The notes: generated by a model not told the origin, from the letters alone. 24,555 nucleotides of DNA from Chlorobium sp. (GCA_028277225.1 JANQHB010000019.1:1-24555), one strand, 5' to 3'; positions 1-7,299 are shown, counted from the first letter of the stretch. Numbers and translations are program-made.

Positions 1-32
1 CGTCCGATACATCATTTCCCGCACTCAACTCT

Positions 33-234
33 CTACCTCAGAGCACTACGGATGACTCGCATCCATACCGCCTCTTTCAGCGGGAAACTAATGTAGGCAT
101 CCCGTTCGAGACTCCCAAAGTATTTTTCAACTTTCTTCTGCCAATCCCGTACAGGCGGTTTTTAATAAACGAAAGATTCCTTGCAATTGTTCCCGACTTT
201 CATCCTGAATCCATCCAGGGGGCAACCGTCTCAT
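33..234 (-). pseudogene. Possible broken small gene, unidentified
   Basis: Read on the minus strand, an ATG at 234 opens a frame beginning MRRLPPGWIQDE. It runs about 25 plausible codons and then hits a stop. A second frame, open from 161 to the TAG at 35-33, carries 42 protein-like residues (including VEKYFGSLERDAYISFP). Together they look like one short gene split by a frameshift near position 160. I do not recognise the family. The rest of 1-381 shows no other convincing gene. Composition alone supports this call, so it is tentative. Confidence 0.22.
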
Positions 235-381
235 GACAAAATGTTGCAAAATGGAAAAATCTATTACCGGGATGTACGGATATAGGTACCTTGAACAAAG
301 GTGAAGTGTTTGACAAAAACAGCAACAATCCGGCCAGGAGCATCTGCGACAGATTGTCCGGGACCGGAAAAAACAACGATC

Positions 382-819
382 ATGGATAAAAAACAGAAAG
401 TACTGTTCCTCTGCACAGGCAATTCTGCCAGAAGCCAGATGGCGGAAGGTTTTTTACGAACAATGGAGGGCGAGCGTTTCGAGCCCCTCAGTGCCGGCAT
501 GGAAGCCCAAGAAAGAGTTCATCCGCTTGCGGTCAAGGCAATGCAGGAGATCGGCATCGACATCAGCGGTCAGAGGCCGAAGGGGATAGAGGAATATCTC
601 GGAAAAACACTCATCCACTACCTGATCGTCGTCTGCGACAAGGCCAACGAAACCTGCCCCAGAGTGTGGCCCGGACTTATGGATCCTGCCAATCGCTTCT
701 ACTGGCCGTTCGACGATCCCGCCGCCGCAGAGGGCTCCGGGGAAGAACAGCTCACGCACTTCAGGAGAGTTCGTGACGAGATCAAGGACAAGCTGGAAGA
801 GTGGGTGAAGGGGCGCTAA
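382..819 (+). CDS. arsC: Arsenate reductase, thioredoxin-coupled (LMW-phosphatase fold)
   Basis: A cytoplasmic enzyme that reduces arsenate to arsenite for export. The 145-residue protein opens with the phosphate-binding loop C11-TGNSA-R17 typical of low-molecular-weight phosphatases. Two further cysteines, C85 and C92 (VVCDKANETCP), are spaced seven residues apart. In the thioredoxin-dependent ArsC family these form the redox relay with the first cysteine. The FDDP motif at 110-113 supplies the general acid. Length fits the family (about 130-145). I chose the ATG at 382 because the P-loop then sits at the usual distance from the N-terminus. A GTG at 301 would add 27 residues with no family resemblance. 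No arsR or arsenite pump is visible nearby, so the gene is isolated here. A terminator follows at 859. Confidence 0.9.
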   Translation: MDKKQKVLFLCTGNSARSQMAEGFLRTMEGERFEPLSAGMEAQERVHPLAVKAMQEIGIDISGQRPKGIEEYLGKTLIHYLIVVCDKANETCPRVWPGLMDPANRFYWPFDDPAAAEGSGEEQLTHFRRVRDEIKDKLEEWVKGR

Positions 820-858
820 TGTAACAGTTGGCAGTTGGCAAAGAAGATAAAGCAAAAG

Positions 859-888
859 CCGCCTCTGGAAGACCAGGGCGGTTTTTTT
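859..888 (+). terminator. Rho-independent terminator after arsC
   Basis: CCGCC (859-863) pairs with GGCGG (877-881), and CTGG (865-868) pairs with CCAG (873-876) around an AAGA loop with one bulged T. Seven T residues follow (882-888). It lies 40 bp past the arsC stop, in the right orientation. Confidence 0.85.
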
Positions 889-997
889 GTTTTGAGGCTC
901 AACAACCGAAAACTTGCGAGCATATCTATAGAAATATAAAGCGCAAGCTTGATGCTGGAGAGAAGTGTTTATACGGTATATTATTATTCTTGGAGAT

Positions 998-1129
998 CAA
1001 GTCAGGAAAATTCTGGGGGAACCTGTAGATATTAATATGTTTAGCTCCTTCGAGGTTTGGAACTACAAAGACTATTCACACGTACAATTCGATGCATCGG
1101 GTTACGTCAATGGATGGGATGAACCCTGA
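998..1129 (+). pseudogene. 3' remnant of BamE-like exported protein gene
   Basis: Codons from CAA at 998 to TGA at 1127-1129 encode about 43 residues nearly identical to the C-terminal end of the intact protein at 3731-4132. The shared core reads MFSSFEVWNYK and ends GWDEP. The signal peptide and coiled-coil part are absent. No start codon or ribosome site serves this fragment. Confidence 0.75.
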
Positions 1130-1188
1130 ACATCAAAAGGCATTCTCTGACAAGGTGGCTACCGGAAGAAACAAACGCTTAAATATTA

Positions 1189-1640
1189 ATGGTAAGTAAC
1201 AACGGTAACGGAAAATCTCTGGAGTCATGGATCTGGGAAGCCGCTTGCTCTATTCGTGGGGCCAGGGACGCTCCGAAATACAAGGATTACATTCTCCCGC
1301 TCATCTTCACCAAGCGACTCTGTGATGTTTTATCTGCCTCTCATACCCGACCATCCCGAAGAGTCTGTCTGGTCTGTCATCTGAAAGCTCTCCGACAGGA
1401 TCGGCGAAGGGGGCGGGCAAAGTGCCGGTGAATTTTACACCCCTCCCGAAGTCGGCACCATCATGTCGCGCATGCTGGAACCAGAACCCGGCATGGAGAT
1501 CTACGATCCCACCTGCGGCTCAGGGGGGCTTCTTGTCAAATGCGAGATCGCCATGGAGGAAAACGCCAATCAAAGGAGGGCGGACATTCCTGTCCGCCAT
1601 TTGGAATGTAATGGCGGGTTGGAAAACCCGCCCTACGATA
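1189..1640 (+). pseudogene. Decayed hsdM (type I methyltransferase) copy
   Basis: This is a shrunken second copy of the intact hsdM at 4192. The start region matches closely (MVSNNGNGKSLESW). Two deletions follow relative to the intact gene. One, of 91 bp, has endpoints at a shared GTTTT; the other, of 225 bp, has endpoints at a shared CGAAGG. The first shifts the frame. The segment with methyltransferase motif I (DPTCGSGG, about 1507-1530) and the inserted palindrome survives, but homology ends at the palindrome. Catalytic motif IV is gone, so no active methylase can be made. Confidence 0.85.
1575..1634 (+). repeat. REP/BIME-like double-hairpin palindrome, copy 1
   Basis: The first hairpin is GGCGGACA-TTCC-TGTCCGCC and the second is GGCGGGTT-GGAA-AACCCGCC, separated by about 15 bp. 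GGAGG opens the element. This copy marks the exact point where hsdM homology stops and hsdS-like sequence begins. It differs from the copy at 4895 by a single base in the second stem, where the dead copy keeps the better-paired form. Confidence 0.85.
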
Positions 1641-1678
1641 CAAAGATCGAGAAGAATAGTGAAAGAGATTCTGGAAAC

Positions 1679-1915
1679 ATGAAGGATAGTTGCGATTGGC
1701 AAAAAACTACGCTTGGCATGGTGACTATCGGCATTCTAAGTGGAGGAACTCCTGCCACTTCGCGAGTTGATTACTGGAAAGGAGAGAATCCGATACTGAC
1801 TAAGTCGTGCGGCGGTGCAGGTTTCAATGGGGGTCGATTATCGTTCGTCAATTATGACGAGAAAAGTGTATATTTCCTGATATATCGTCATATAATGCGA
1901 TTTATGTCACCTTAA
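1679..1915 (+). pseudogene. 5' remnant of hsdS (specificity subunit), fused in frame to hsdM/REP debris
   Basis: From the ATG at 1679 the frame reads like the start of a type I specificity subunit target-recognition domain: a WQKTTLGMV opening, then ILSGGTPATS and DYWKGENPIL. About 60 residues are recognisable, up to roughly 1870. A full HsdS is 400 or more residues. The frame is open upstream through the palindrome into the hsdM motif I segment, making a 150-codon chimera (1463-1915). The homology ends where the hipBA promoter region begins. This recognition domain differs from those of the intact hsdS at 7794. Confidence 0.65.
1891..1896 (+). promoter_or_regulatory. Possible -10 box for hipBA
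   Basis: A perfect TATAAT lies 35 bp before the hipB start in an A/T-rich stretch. No good -35 hexamer is visible at the usual spacing, so this may need an activator or may be chance. I see no clear HipB-type operator. Confidence 0.3.
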
Positions 1916-1930
1916 AACCTATCGCTATCG

Positions 1931-2278
1931 ATGAAATTTGAAGGCACATTGACGGATGAGGCAATTCTCGGAGAGCTGGGGACGCGGTTAACGCAGCGAC
2001 GGCTGGAGCTTCAGTTGAGTCAGGAAACGCTTGCCGGGCAGGCGGGCGTATCGAAGCGGACTGTGGAGCGTGTCGAGGCCGGAGCCACGACACAGATGTC
2101 GACCATGATACGGGTTATGCGGGTATTGGGACTGCTGGAGCGGCTGGAGACTCTGGTGCCGAAGGCGGGGCCGCGACCGATGGAGTTGCTGAAGCTGAAA
2201 GGCAAGGCGCGAAAGCGTGCAAGAACCAAAAAGAAGCCGGCGGAAGAAAAGCCCTGGACGTGGGGTGACGAATCGTGA
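1931..2278 (+). CDS. hipB: HipB-like antitoxin, XRE-family DNA-binding protein
   Basis: A 115-residue protein with a helix-turn-helix of the Cro/C1 (XRE) class at roughly residues 17-70 (LTQRRLELQLSQETLAGQAG, then VSKRTVERVEAG). The C-terminal tail is very basic (KGKARKRARTKKK). In hipBA systems this protein binds the toxin kinase and represses its own operon. The stop overlaps the toxin start as GTGA (2275-2278), which indicates translational coupling. No Shine-Dalgarno is apparent before the ATG. An in-frame alternative start was not obvious. Confidence 0.85.
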   Translation: MKFEGTLTDEAILGELGTRLTQRRLELQLSQETLAGQAGVSKRTVERVEAGATTQMSTMIRVMRVLGLLERLETLVPKAGPRPMELLKLKGKARKRARTKKKPAEEKPWTWGDES

Positions 2279-3582
2279 GTACAACAGCAAAGGTAAACCT
2301 GTGGGGACGCACGATCGGGGCGGTATCGCTCGGTAGCGATGCTGCGACCGCAACCTTCGAGTACGATCCGGCCTTCGCAGAGAGCGGCATCGAAATCGCC
2401 CCGCTGACCATGCCGCTCTCCGGCCAGCTCTACTCCTTTCCCGCGCTGCGTCCCGAAACCTTCCACGGACTTCCGGGACTGTTGGCGGATTCGCTGCCGG
2501 ACCGTTTCGGCAATGCGCTGATCGATGCATGGCTGGCCCGTTCCGGTCGCACGCCCGACTCCTTCAATGCCGTCGAGAGGCTCTGTTATACGGGGTCTCG
2601 GGGCATGGGCGCCCTTGAATATGCACCGGCCCTGCGGTTGGGGGTCTCCGGCTCTGCATCGCTCGAAATCGAACGGTTGGTCGAGTTGGCTTCGGAGGTG
2701 CTGACCCATCGCAACAATCTGCAAGCCTGGTTCCACAATGAGGGTAAAGAGCTTGCGCTCAAGGAGATTCTCCGGGTCGGCACCTCTGCGGGCGGAGCGA
2801 GAGCCAAAGCGGTGATTGCCTGGAACCCGAAAACCAACGAAGTCCGATCAGGCCAGGTAAAGGCCGGAAAAGGCTTCGAGTACTGGTTGCTCAAGTTCGA
2901 CGGAGTGAGCGGCAACAGGGACAAGGAACTGGAAGATCCAAAAGGGTACGGTGCAATAGAGTACGCATACTACCAGATGGCGCTGGATGCGGGAATCACC
3001 ATGACGCCCTGTAGCCTGTTCGAGGAAAACGGTCGTCGCCATTTCATGACGAAGCGCTTCGACCGGTTGAAGGATGGAGGCAAACTGCACATGCAGTCGC
3101 TCTGCGGCATAGCACATTACGACTTCAATCAGGCGGGTGCTTACGGGTACGAACAAGCGTTGCAGGTCATTCGGCGCCTTGGTTTGCCGATGGTTTCCGT
3201 CGAGGAGCAGTTCCGGCGGATGGTGTTCAATATCGTGGCCCGCAACCAGGATGACCATGTGAAAAACATTGCCTTTCTGATGGACAAGTCGGGCAACTGG
3301 TCGCTCGCGCCGGCTTTCGACATGACCTACAGCTATCAACCGGAAGGAAAATGGACATCGACTCATCAAATGACGATAAACGGCAAGCGGAGCGGATTCT
3401 TACCGGATGACTTCAAGGCATGTGCGAAAAGCGCATCCATGAAGCGCGGGCGTGCCGAAACCATCATCGCTGAAGTACAGGAAGTTGTTCGCCGATGGCA
3501 TGATTACGCCGAGGAGTCGCGCGTCCACCCCCGACAAAGAGACAAGATTGCAAGAACGCTGAGACTGGAGCCTTTTCAATGA
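2275..3582 (+). CDS. hipA: HipA-like serine/threonine kinase toxin
   Basis: The 435-residue protein has both halves of the HipA family. The N-terminal subdomain (about 1-110) contains GLLADSLPDRFG. The kinase-like part has the Gly-rich loop GTSAGGARAK (169-178), the MTKRFDR strand, the catalytic NQDDH.KN motif (324-331, D326 as probable base), and the metal-binding FDM motif (D349). By family knowledge such toxins phosphorylate translation factors such as glutamyl-tRNA synthetase and cause dormancy. The target here is unknown. All key residues appear intact and the length matches. The start is a GTG inside the hipB stop. The pair sits between the dead and live copies of the R-M region. Confidence 0.9.
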   Translation: MSTTAKVNLWGRTIGAVSLGSDAATATFEYDPAFAESGIEIAPLTMPLSGQLYSFPALRPETFHGLPGLLADSLPDRFGNALIDAWLARSGRTPDSFNAVERLCYTGSRGMGALEYAPALRLGVSGSASLEIERLVELASEVLTHRNNLQAWFHNEGKELALKEILRVGTSAGGARAKAVIAWNPKTNEVRSGQVKAGKGFEYWLLKFDGVSGNRDKELEDPKGYGAIEYAYYQMALDAGITMTPCSLFEENGRRHFMTKRFDRLKDGGKLHMQSLCGIAHYDFNQAGAYGYEQALQVIRRLGLPMVSVEEQFRRMVFNIVARNQDDHVKNIAFLMDKSGNWSLAPAFDMTYSYQPEGKWTSTHQMTINGKRSGFLPDDFKACAKSASMKRGRAETIIAEVQEVVRRWHDYAEESRVHPRQRDKIARTLRLEPFQ

Positions 3583-3730
3583 AGCGATCCAGTCAATGTA
3601 AATTGCCAGCCAACTAAACCCTGATGCTGAAGAAAAGTATTTGCACAGTATATTATCAATGACAAGCAACTTACTCAGTAGAGCAAATCAAACATACTGT
3701 CAACCCGGTTCATAATTGGAGGGAACCTCA

Positions 3731-4132
3731 TTGAAATACAAGTCATCACTCATGTTTCTGCTGGTGCCAGCATGTGTCATTAGTATAACGCTTTCAACAA
3801 ACCCGCTTCTTTGGGCAGGAGATAAAAATCTTGAAAAAAGGGTATCCAACCTTGAAATGCAGGTATCCGATCTCAACTCAAGGGTCATACAGCTTGAAAA
3901 GCAGCTCTCTGCGAAATCGACCGGTGGTCAGGTGATCAATCAGAATATACCAGCCGGAAAAGCGGCATGGCGAACGCTTAAAAAAGGCATGAACAAGGAT
4001 CAAGTAAGGGCAATCCTGGGAGAGCCTGGAGACATTATGATGTTTAGCTCCTTTGAGGTTTGGAACTACAAAAACTATTCAAGTGTAAAATTTGATGCGT
4101 CGGGTTACGTGGATGGATGGGATGAACCCTGA
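3731..4132 (+). CDS. Small exported protein, coiled coil plus SmpA/BamE-like domain
   Basis: A 133-residue protein with a signal sequence (about 1-28, hydrophobic SLMFLLVPACVISITL), a short leucine-rich coiled coil (about 31-60), and a C-terminal BamE/SmpA-like fold. That fold is marked by AWRTLKKGMNKDQVRAILGE (about 78-97), a tryptophan-containing strand, and a GWDEP end. There is a cysteine in the hydrophobic segment but no convincing lipobox, so periplasmic export is likelier than lipidation. I chose the TTG at 3731 because GGAGGG lies 7 bases upstream. Function is unknown. The gene lies 59 bp before hsdM, and the same pairing is preserved in the dead duplicate. Confidence 0.75.
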   Translation: MKYKSSLMFLLVPACVISITLSTNPLLWAGDKNLEKRVSNLEMQVSDLNSRVIQLEKQLSAKSTGGQVINQNIPAGKAAWRTLKKGMNKDQVRAILGEPGDIMMFSSFEVWNYKNYSSVKFDASGYVDGWDEP

Positions 4133-4191
4133 GCATCAAAAGGCCTTCTCTGACAAGGTGGCTACTTGTAGAAACAAACGCTTAAATATTA

Positions 4192-5805
4192 ATGGCAAGT
4201 AACAACGGTAACGGAAAATCTCTGGAGTCATGGATCTGGGAGGCCGCTTGCTCAATCCGTGGGGCCAGGGACGCCCCGAAATACAAGGATTACATTCTCC
4301 CGCTCATCTTCACCAAGCGGCTCTGTGACGTTTTCGATGACGAGCTGAACCGTATTGCTAAAGAGGTCGGTTCCCGGGACAAGGCGTTCCAGCTCGTCAG
4401 GGCCGACCACAAGCTGGTCCGTTTTTATCTTCCCCTTGTACCCGACCGTCCTGAAGAGTCTGTCTGGTCTGTCATCAGGAAGCTCTCCGACAGGATCGGC
4501 GAAGGCGTTACAACATACATGCGGGCAATCGCCAGAGAAAACCCTCTCCTGCAGGGTATCATCGACCGCGTTGATTTCAACGCGACCACCCACGGCCAGC
4601 GCGATCTCGACGATGACCGCCTCTCCAACCTCATCGAGGCTATCAGCACCAAACGTCTTGGCCTTGACGATGTCGAGGCTGACATCATTGGTAAAAGCTA
4701 CGAATACCTGATCCGCAAGTTTGCCGAAGGGGGCGGGCAAAGTGCCGGTGAGTTTTACACCCCTCCCGAAGTCGGCACCATCATGTCGCACGTGCTCGAA
4801 CCTGAACCCGGCATGGAGATCTACGATCCCACCTGCGGCTCAGGGGGGATTCTTGTCAAATGCGAGATCGCCATGGAGGAAAACGCCAATCAAAGGAGGG
4901 CGGACATTCCTGTCCGCCATTTGGAATGTAATTGCGGGTTGGAAAACCCGCCCCCTGCCACGCTGAAACTGTTCGGTCAGGAATACGTCCCGGAAACATG
5001 GGCTATGGCCAACATGAACATGATCATTCACGACATGGAAGGACAGATAGAGATCGGCGACACCTTCAAGAATCCCAAGTTCCGCAACAAACAGGGCAGA
5101 CTCCGCACGTTCGACCGCGTCGTTGCAAATCCAATGTGGAACCAGGACTGGTTCATCGAAACCGACTATGACAACGACGAATTCGACCGCTTTCCTCCTG
5201 GAGCAGGATTCCCCGGTAAATCCTCAGCCGACTGGGGCTGGGTGCAGCACATTCACGCCAGCCTGAATGACAAGGGCCGCGCCGCCATCGTCCTCGATAC
5301 CGGTGCCGCTTCCCGCGGATCGGGCAATGCCGGTACCAACAAGGAAAAAAGGGCCCGCAAGTGGTTCGTCGATAACGACATCATCGAAAGCCTCCTCTAT
5401 CTGCCCGAAAACCTTTTCTACAACACCACCGCTCCGGGTATTGTCTTGTTCCTGAACAGGGATAAACCAGCAGACAGAAAGGACCGTGTATTGCTCGTCA
5501 ACGCCGGCCGGATCTTCGAAAAAGGCGACCCCAAGAACTTCATTCCGGACGAAGGCATCAAACACATTGTCGACACCCTTATCAACTGGAATGAAGAGGA
5601 AAAGCTCAGCCGCATCGTCGAGCACGCCGAGCTGAAAAAAAACGACTACAATATCTCTCCCAGCCGCTACATCCATACCGGCGAGGCCGAAACTTACCGG
5701 CCCATCGCCGAAATTGTTGAGGAGCTGAACGCCATCGAAGAAGAGGCCAAAGCAACTGACAAGGCTTTGCGGGAGATTATCAGGCAGTTGGGGGTTGAGG
5801 GATGA
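4192..5805 (+). CDS. hsdM: Type I restriction-modification methyltransferase subunit HsdM, with in-frame palindrome insert
   Basis: A 537-residue N6-adenine methyltransferase subunit. It forms the modification complex with HsdS and the restriction complex with HsdR. The N-terminal HsdM domain (about 8-150) is followed by the AdoMet-binding motif I DPTCGSGG (212-219) and the catalytic motif NPMW (313-316), a known variant of NPPF/Y. A REP-type palindrome is inserted in frame and encodes about 20 extra residues (235-254, RRADIPVRHLE...GLENPP). The site lies between motif I and the conserved LFGQE segment, probably in a surface loop. The rest of the protein is intact, so activity is plausible. 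No clear Shine-Dalgarno precedes the ATG. Confidence 0.93.
   Translation: MASNNGNGKSLESWIWEAACSIRGARDAPKYKDYILPLIFTKRLCDVFDDELNRIAKEVGSRDKAFQLVRADHKLVRFYLPLVPDRPEESVWSVIRKLSDRIGEGVTTYMRAIARENPLLQGIIDRVDFNATTHGQRDLDDDRLSNLIEAISTKRLGLDDVEADIIGKSYEYLIRKFAEGGGQSAGEFYTPPEVGTIMSHVLEPEPGMEIYDPTCGSGGILVKCEIAMEENANQRRADIPVRHLECNCGLENPPPATLKLFGQEYVPETWAMANMNMIIHDMEGQIEIGDTFKNPKFRNKQGRLRTFDRVVANPMWNQDWFIETDYDNDEFDRFPPGAGFPGKSSADWGWVQHIHASLNDKGRAAIVLDTGAASRGSGNAGTNKEKRARKWFVDNDIIESLLYLPENLFYNTTAPGIVLFLNRDKPADRKDRVLLVNAGRIFEKGDPKNFIPDEGIKHIVDTLINWNEEEKLSRIVEHAELKKNDYNISPSRYIHTGEAETYRPIAEIVEELNAIEEEAKATDKALREIIRQLGVEG
4895..4954 (+). repeat. REP/BIME-like palindrome, copy 2, inside hsdM
   Basis: Same double-hairpin element as at 1575. 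The second stem has one mismatch (TGCGGGTT against AACCCGCC), giving Cys instead of Gly in the encoded peptide. It is read through in the hsdM frame. Because the dead hsdM copy has the same insert at the same point, the insertion is older than the duplication. Confidence 0.85.
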
Positions 5806-5820
5806 AAACAACTTGATTCA

Positions 5821-6744
5821 ATGAACCGGGACGAGCGTGTAATGATACAGCACGATGATATGATCAGGGCGGATCAGATACAGAACCTTATTTTTACTAT
5901 CCGGGGTGTTCAGGTGATGATCGATCGGGATCTGGCCGCTGTCTATGGGGTTGAAAACAAACGTCTTAATGAGCAGGTAAAACGTAATGTCGAGCGCTTT
6001 CCCGAAGCATTTCGTTTTCAGCTTACCAATGAGGAGAAAACGGAACTGGTCGCAAATTGCGACCGGTTCGAATCCCTGAAGCATTCGACAGCCAACCCTT
6101 ATGCTTTTACCGAACAGGGCGTTTCCATGCTTTCGGCGGTTCTGCGAAGTAATACAGCGGTCAAGGTTTCCATACAGATTATGAATGCCTTTGTGCAGAT
6201 GCGGCGATTCATTCAGGATAACGCAAAATTGTTTGAAAGGCTTGAACTAGTCGAACGCCGGCAGCTTGTTTTTGCATCCGAAACCGAGAAGAATTTTGAA
6301 AAGGTCTTTCAGGCTCTTGAACGTCGGGATAAACCTCCCGAGCAGGGCATCTTCTATAACGGGCAAGTCTATGATGCCTGGCGTTTCGCCAGCAAGTTGG
6401 TTCGCCAGGCGAAAACCTCATTGGTGCTGATTGACAACTGGGTGGATGACTCTGTGCTGACCCTGATGAGCAAACGCTCGGAAGGCGTGTCTTGTGCGAT
6501 TTACACGAAAACCATATCAAAGCAACTCGCGCTGGATCTGGAAAAGCATAATCAGCAATACCCGCCCATCGTTATTGAGGAGTTTTCCGATGCGCATGAC
6601 CGGTTTCTGATCATCGACGGAATAGAGATATATCATATCGGCGCATCCCTCAAGGATCTGGGGAAAAAGTGGTTCGCTTTCTCACGATTTGAAACCGGAG
6701 CCATCGAAATGCTCGAAAAACTGAAAGGAAAGGGCAATGAATAA
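5821..6744 (+). CDS. ORF6N-domain (KilA-N-like) DNA-binding protein
   Basis: A 307-residue protein. The ORF6N domain (about 13-105) contains IRGVQVMIDRDLAAVYGVE, FPEAFRFQLT, and the PYAFTEQGVSMLSAVLRS hallmark. A short helical segment follows. The C-terminal part (about 175-295) includes HDRFLIIDG and resembles the half-site of phospholipase D-like domains that often accompany ORF6N. Such proteins occur in phages and beside type I R-M genes, and their role is not settled. The gene starts 15 bp after the hsdM stop. A second ATG at 5842 (300 residues) begins nearer the conserved domain and is an equally possible start. Confidence 0.8.
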   Translation: MNRDERVMIQHDDMIRADQIQNLIFTIRGVQVMIDRDLAAVYGVENKRLNEQVKRNVERFPEAFRFQLTNEEKTELVANCDRFESLKHSTANPYAFTEQGVSMLSAVLRSNTAVKVSIQIMNAFVQMRRFIQDNAKLFERLELVERRQLVFASETEKNFEKVFQALERRDKPPEQGIFYNGQVYDAWRFASKLVRQAKTSLVLIDNWVDDSVLTLMSKRSEGVSCAIYTKTISKQLALDLEKHNQQYPPIVIEEFSDAHDRFLIIDGIEIYHIGASLKDLGKKWFAFSRFETGAIEMLEKLKGKGNE

Positions 6745-6854
6745 GGAAGGGGACCCCGGCCATGAGTAATCTTCAAAGGAGGGCAGACATTCCTGTCTGC
6801 CATAGAGGATTCAATGCCTGTCCGGAATATGACGAGTTGGAAAACCCGTCCTCC
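6744..6854 (+). repeat. Start-codon-carrying repeat module plus REP, copy A (diverged)
   Basis: AAGGAAGGGGACCCCGGCC is followed by ATGAGTAATCTTCAAAGGAG and a palindrome whose first stem reads GGCAGACA/TGTCTGCC. Relative to the other copies this has paired changes that keep the stem. The second stem is diverged and further away. Homologous modules occur at 7217 and 7783. Each carries a ribosome-binding purine run, an ATG and the same opening codons. Confidence 0.75.
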
Positions 6855-6946
6855 GGTATGTCAAGCAAGCAAGATTTTAATTATGGCAGATTCGCCGTTA
6901 TTAAAACCAATGGCGGACTCGACAGTATCAATGAACGCCCTGCAGC

Positions 6947-6971
6947 AACAGTCAAGAAATCCTTGACTGTT
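6947..6971. repeat. Perfect 10-bp inverted repeat
   Basis: Arms AACAGTCAAG and CTTGACTGTT surround a 5-base loop (AAATC) and are followed by AAAACC. It belongs to the non-protein-like middle of the decayed cassette and is unrelated in sequence to the REP family. Confidence 0.7.
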
Positions 6972-6999
6972 AAAACCGATGGAGAATTATGCCCAAATC

Positions 7000-7026
7000 C
7001 AGTTGTCCGGGATTCCCGGACAACTG
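7000..7026. repeat. Perfect 12-bp inverted repeat
   Basis: Arms CAGTTGTCCGGG and CCCGGACAACTG surround a 3-base loop (ATT), giving a very stable hairpin only 28 bp after the previous one. There is no T-run, so it is not a classic terminator. It could be a second family of extragenic palindrome. Confidence 0.75.
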
Positions 7027-7216
7027 CTGCCAACGGCAAAACCTACGATGTCGCACACTACAATCAGGGACCCAGTCAGCACCAGGTTAGCACTATGTGG
7101 GCACCAAGTAGGTCATCAGCCAGACTCACGGCCAGACTCACTGGTTACGCTATCAGCTATTTGCAAAAGTATCGGCTCACGGAAAAAGGTCGCCGATTAC
7201 TGGCGCAGTTGGACAA

Positions 7217-7299
7217 GGAAGGAGACCGGTCATGAGCGATCTTGAAAGGAGGGCGGACATTCCTGTCCGCTATTACACTCCAAATGGCGGGTTGGAAAA
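7217..7299 (+). repeat. Start-codon-carrying repeat module plus truncated REP, copy B
   Basis: AAGGAAGGAGACCGGTC then ATGAGCGATCTTGAAAGG lead into the palindrome. The first hairpin is almost complete (GGCGGACA-TTCC-TGTCCGC). The second hairpin keeps only its left arm (GGCGGGTTGGAAAA), so the element is broken at its apex. Confidence 0.8.

Larger units (their letters stand above)
951..1634 (+). repeat. Decayed duplicate of the 3622-4954 region
   Basis: From about 951 to 1634 the sequence matches 3622-4954 piecewise: upstream leader, 3' end of the BamE-like gene, intergenic stretch, and pieces of hsdM up to the internal palindrome. At least three blocks present in the other copy are missing, including the 5' part of the BamE-like gene and two hsdM segments of 91 and 225 bp. 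Non-coding sequence just before hsdM is also shared, so this is a segmental duplication rather than two related genes. Confidence 0.85.
3622..4954 (+). repeat. Intact counterpart of the decayed duplicate at 951-1634
   Basis: This segment runs from the leader of the BamE-like gene to the palindrome inside hsdM and is the full-length partner of 951-1634. Conservation of a short A/T-rich stretch (GTATATTAT, near 3648) in both leaders hints that it belongs to the promoter of the small exported protein gene. Confidence 0.8.
6762..7235 (+). pseudogene. Decayed cassette; end resembles winged-helix tail of AlbA/RecG-like regulators
   Basis: The 157-codon open frame starts in the repeat module (MSNLQRRADIPVCH) and therefore begins as translated palindrome. 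Its middle has no protein character and contains two perfect DNA palindromes. The last residues (YRLTEKGRRLLAQLDKEG) look like the winged-helix C-terminus of the AlbA/RecG-like ATP-binding regulators often found near R-M genes. An upstream stretch (SQHQVSTMW) fits the S-x-HQV repeats of those proteins. I read it as a remnant of such a gene, most of it lost. It ends with an ATGA overlap onto the next module. Confidence 0.4.

Noticed and set aside
828..1028. Plus-strand 66-codon frame after arsC
   Set aside because: It runs through the arsC terminator into duplicated leader DNA; no protein character.
2020..2736. Minus-strand frames opposite hipBA
   Set aside because: Arg/Pro-rich shadows of a well-supported toxin-antitoxin pair.
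4150..4188. CTGACA and TAAATA as an hsdM promoter
   Set aside because: They are 27 bp apart, too far for a sigma-70-type promoter; conservation in the dead copy is explained by the duplication.
4895..4954. REP hairpins as transcription terminators
   Set aside because: They lack T-runs, lie inside open frames of intact genes, and occur in both orientations.
5224..5811. Minus-strand 195-codon frame opposite hsdM
   Set aside because: A mirror of the HsdM reading frame without recognisable features.
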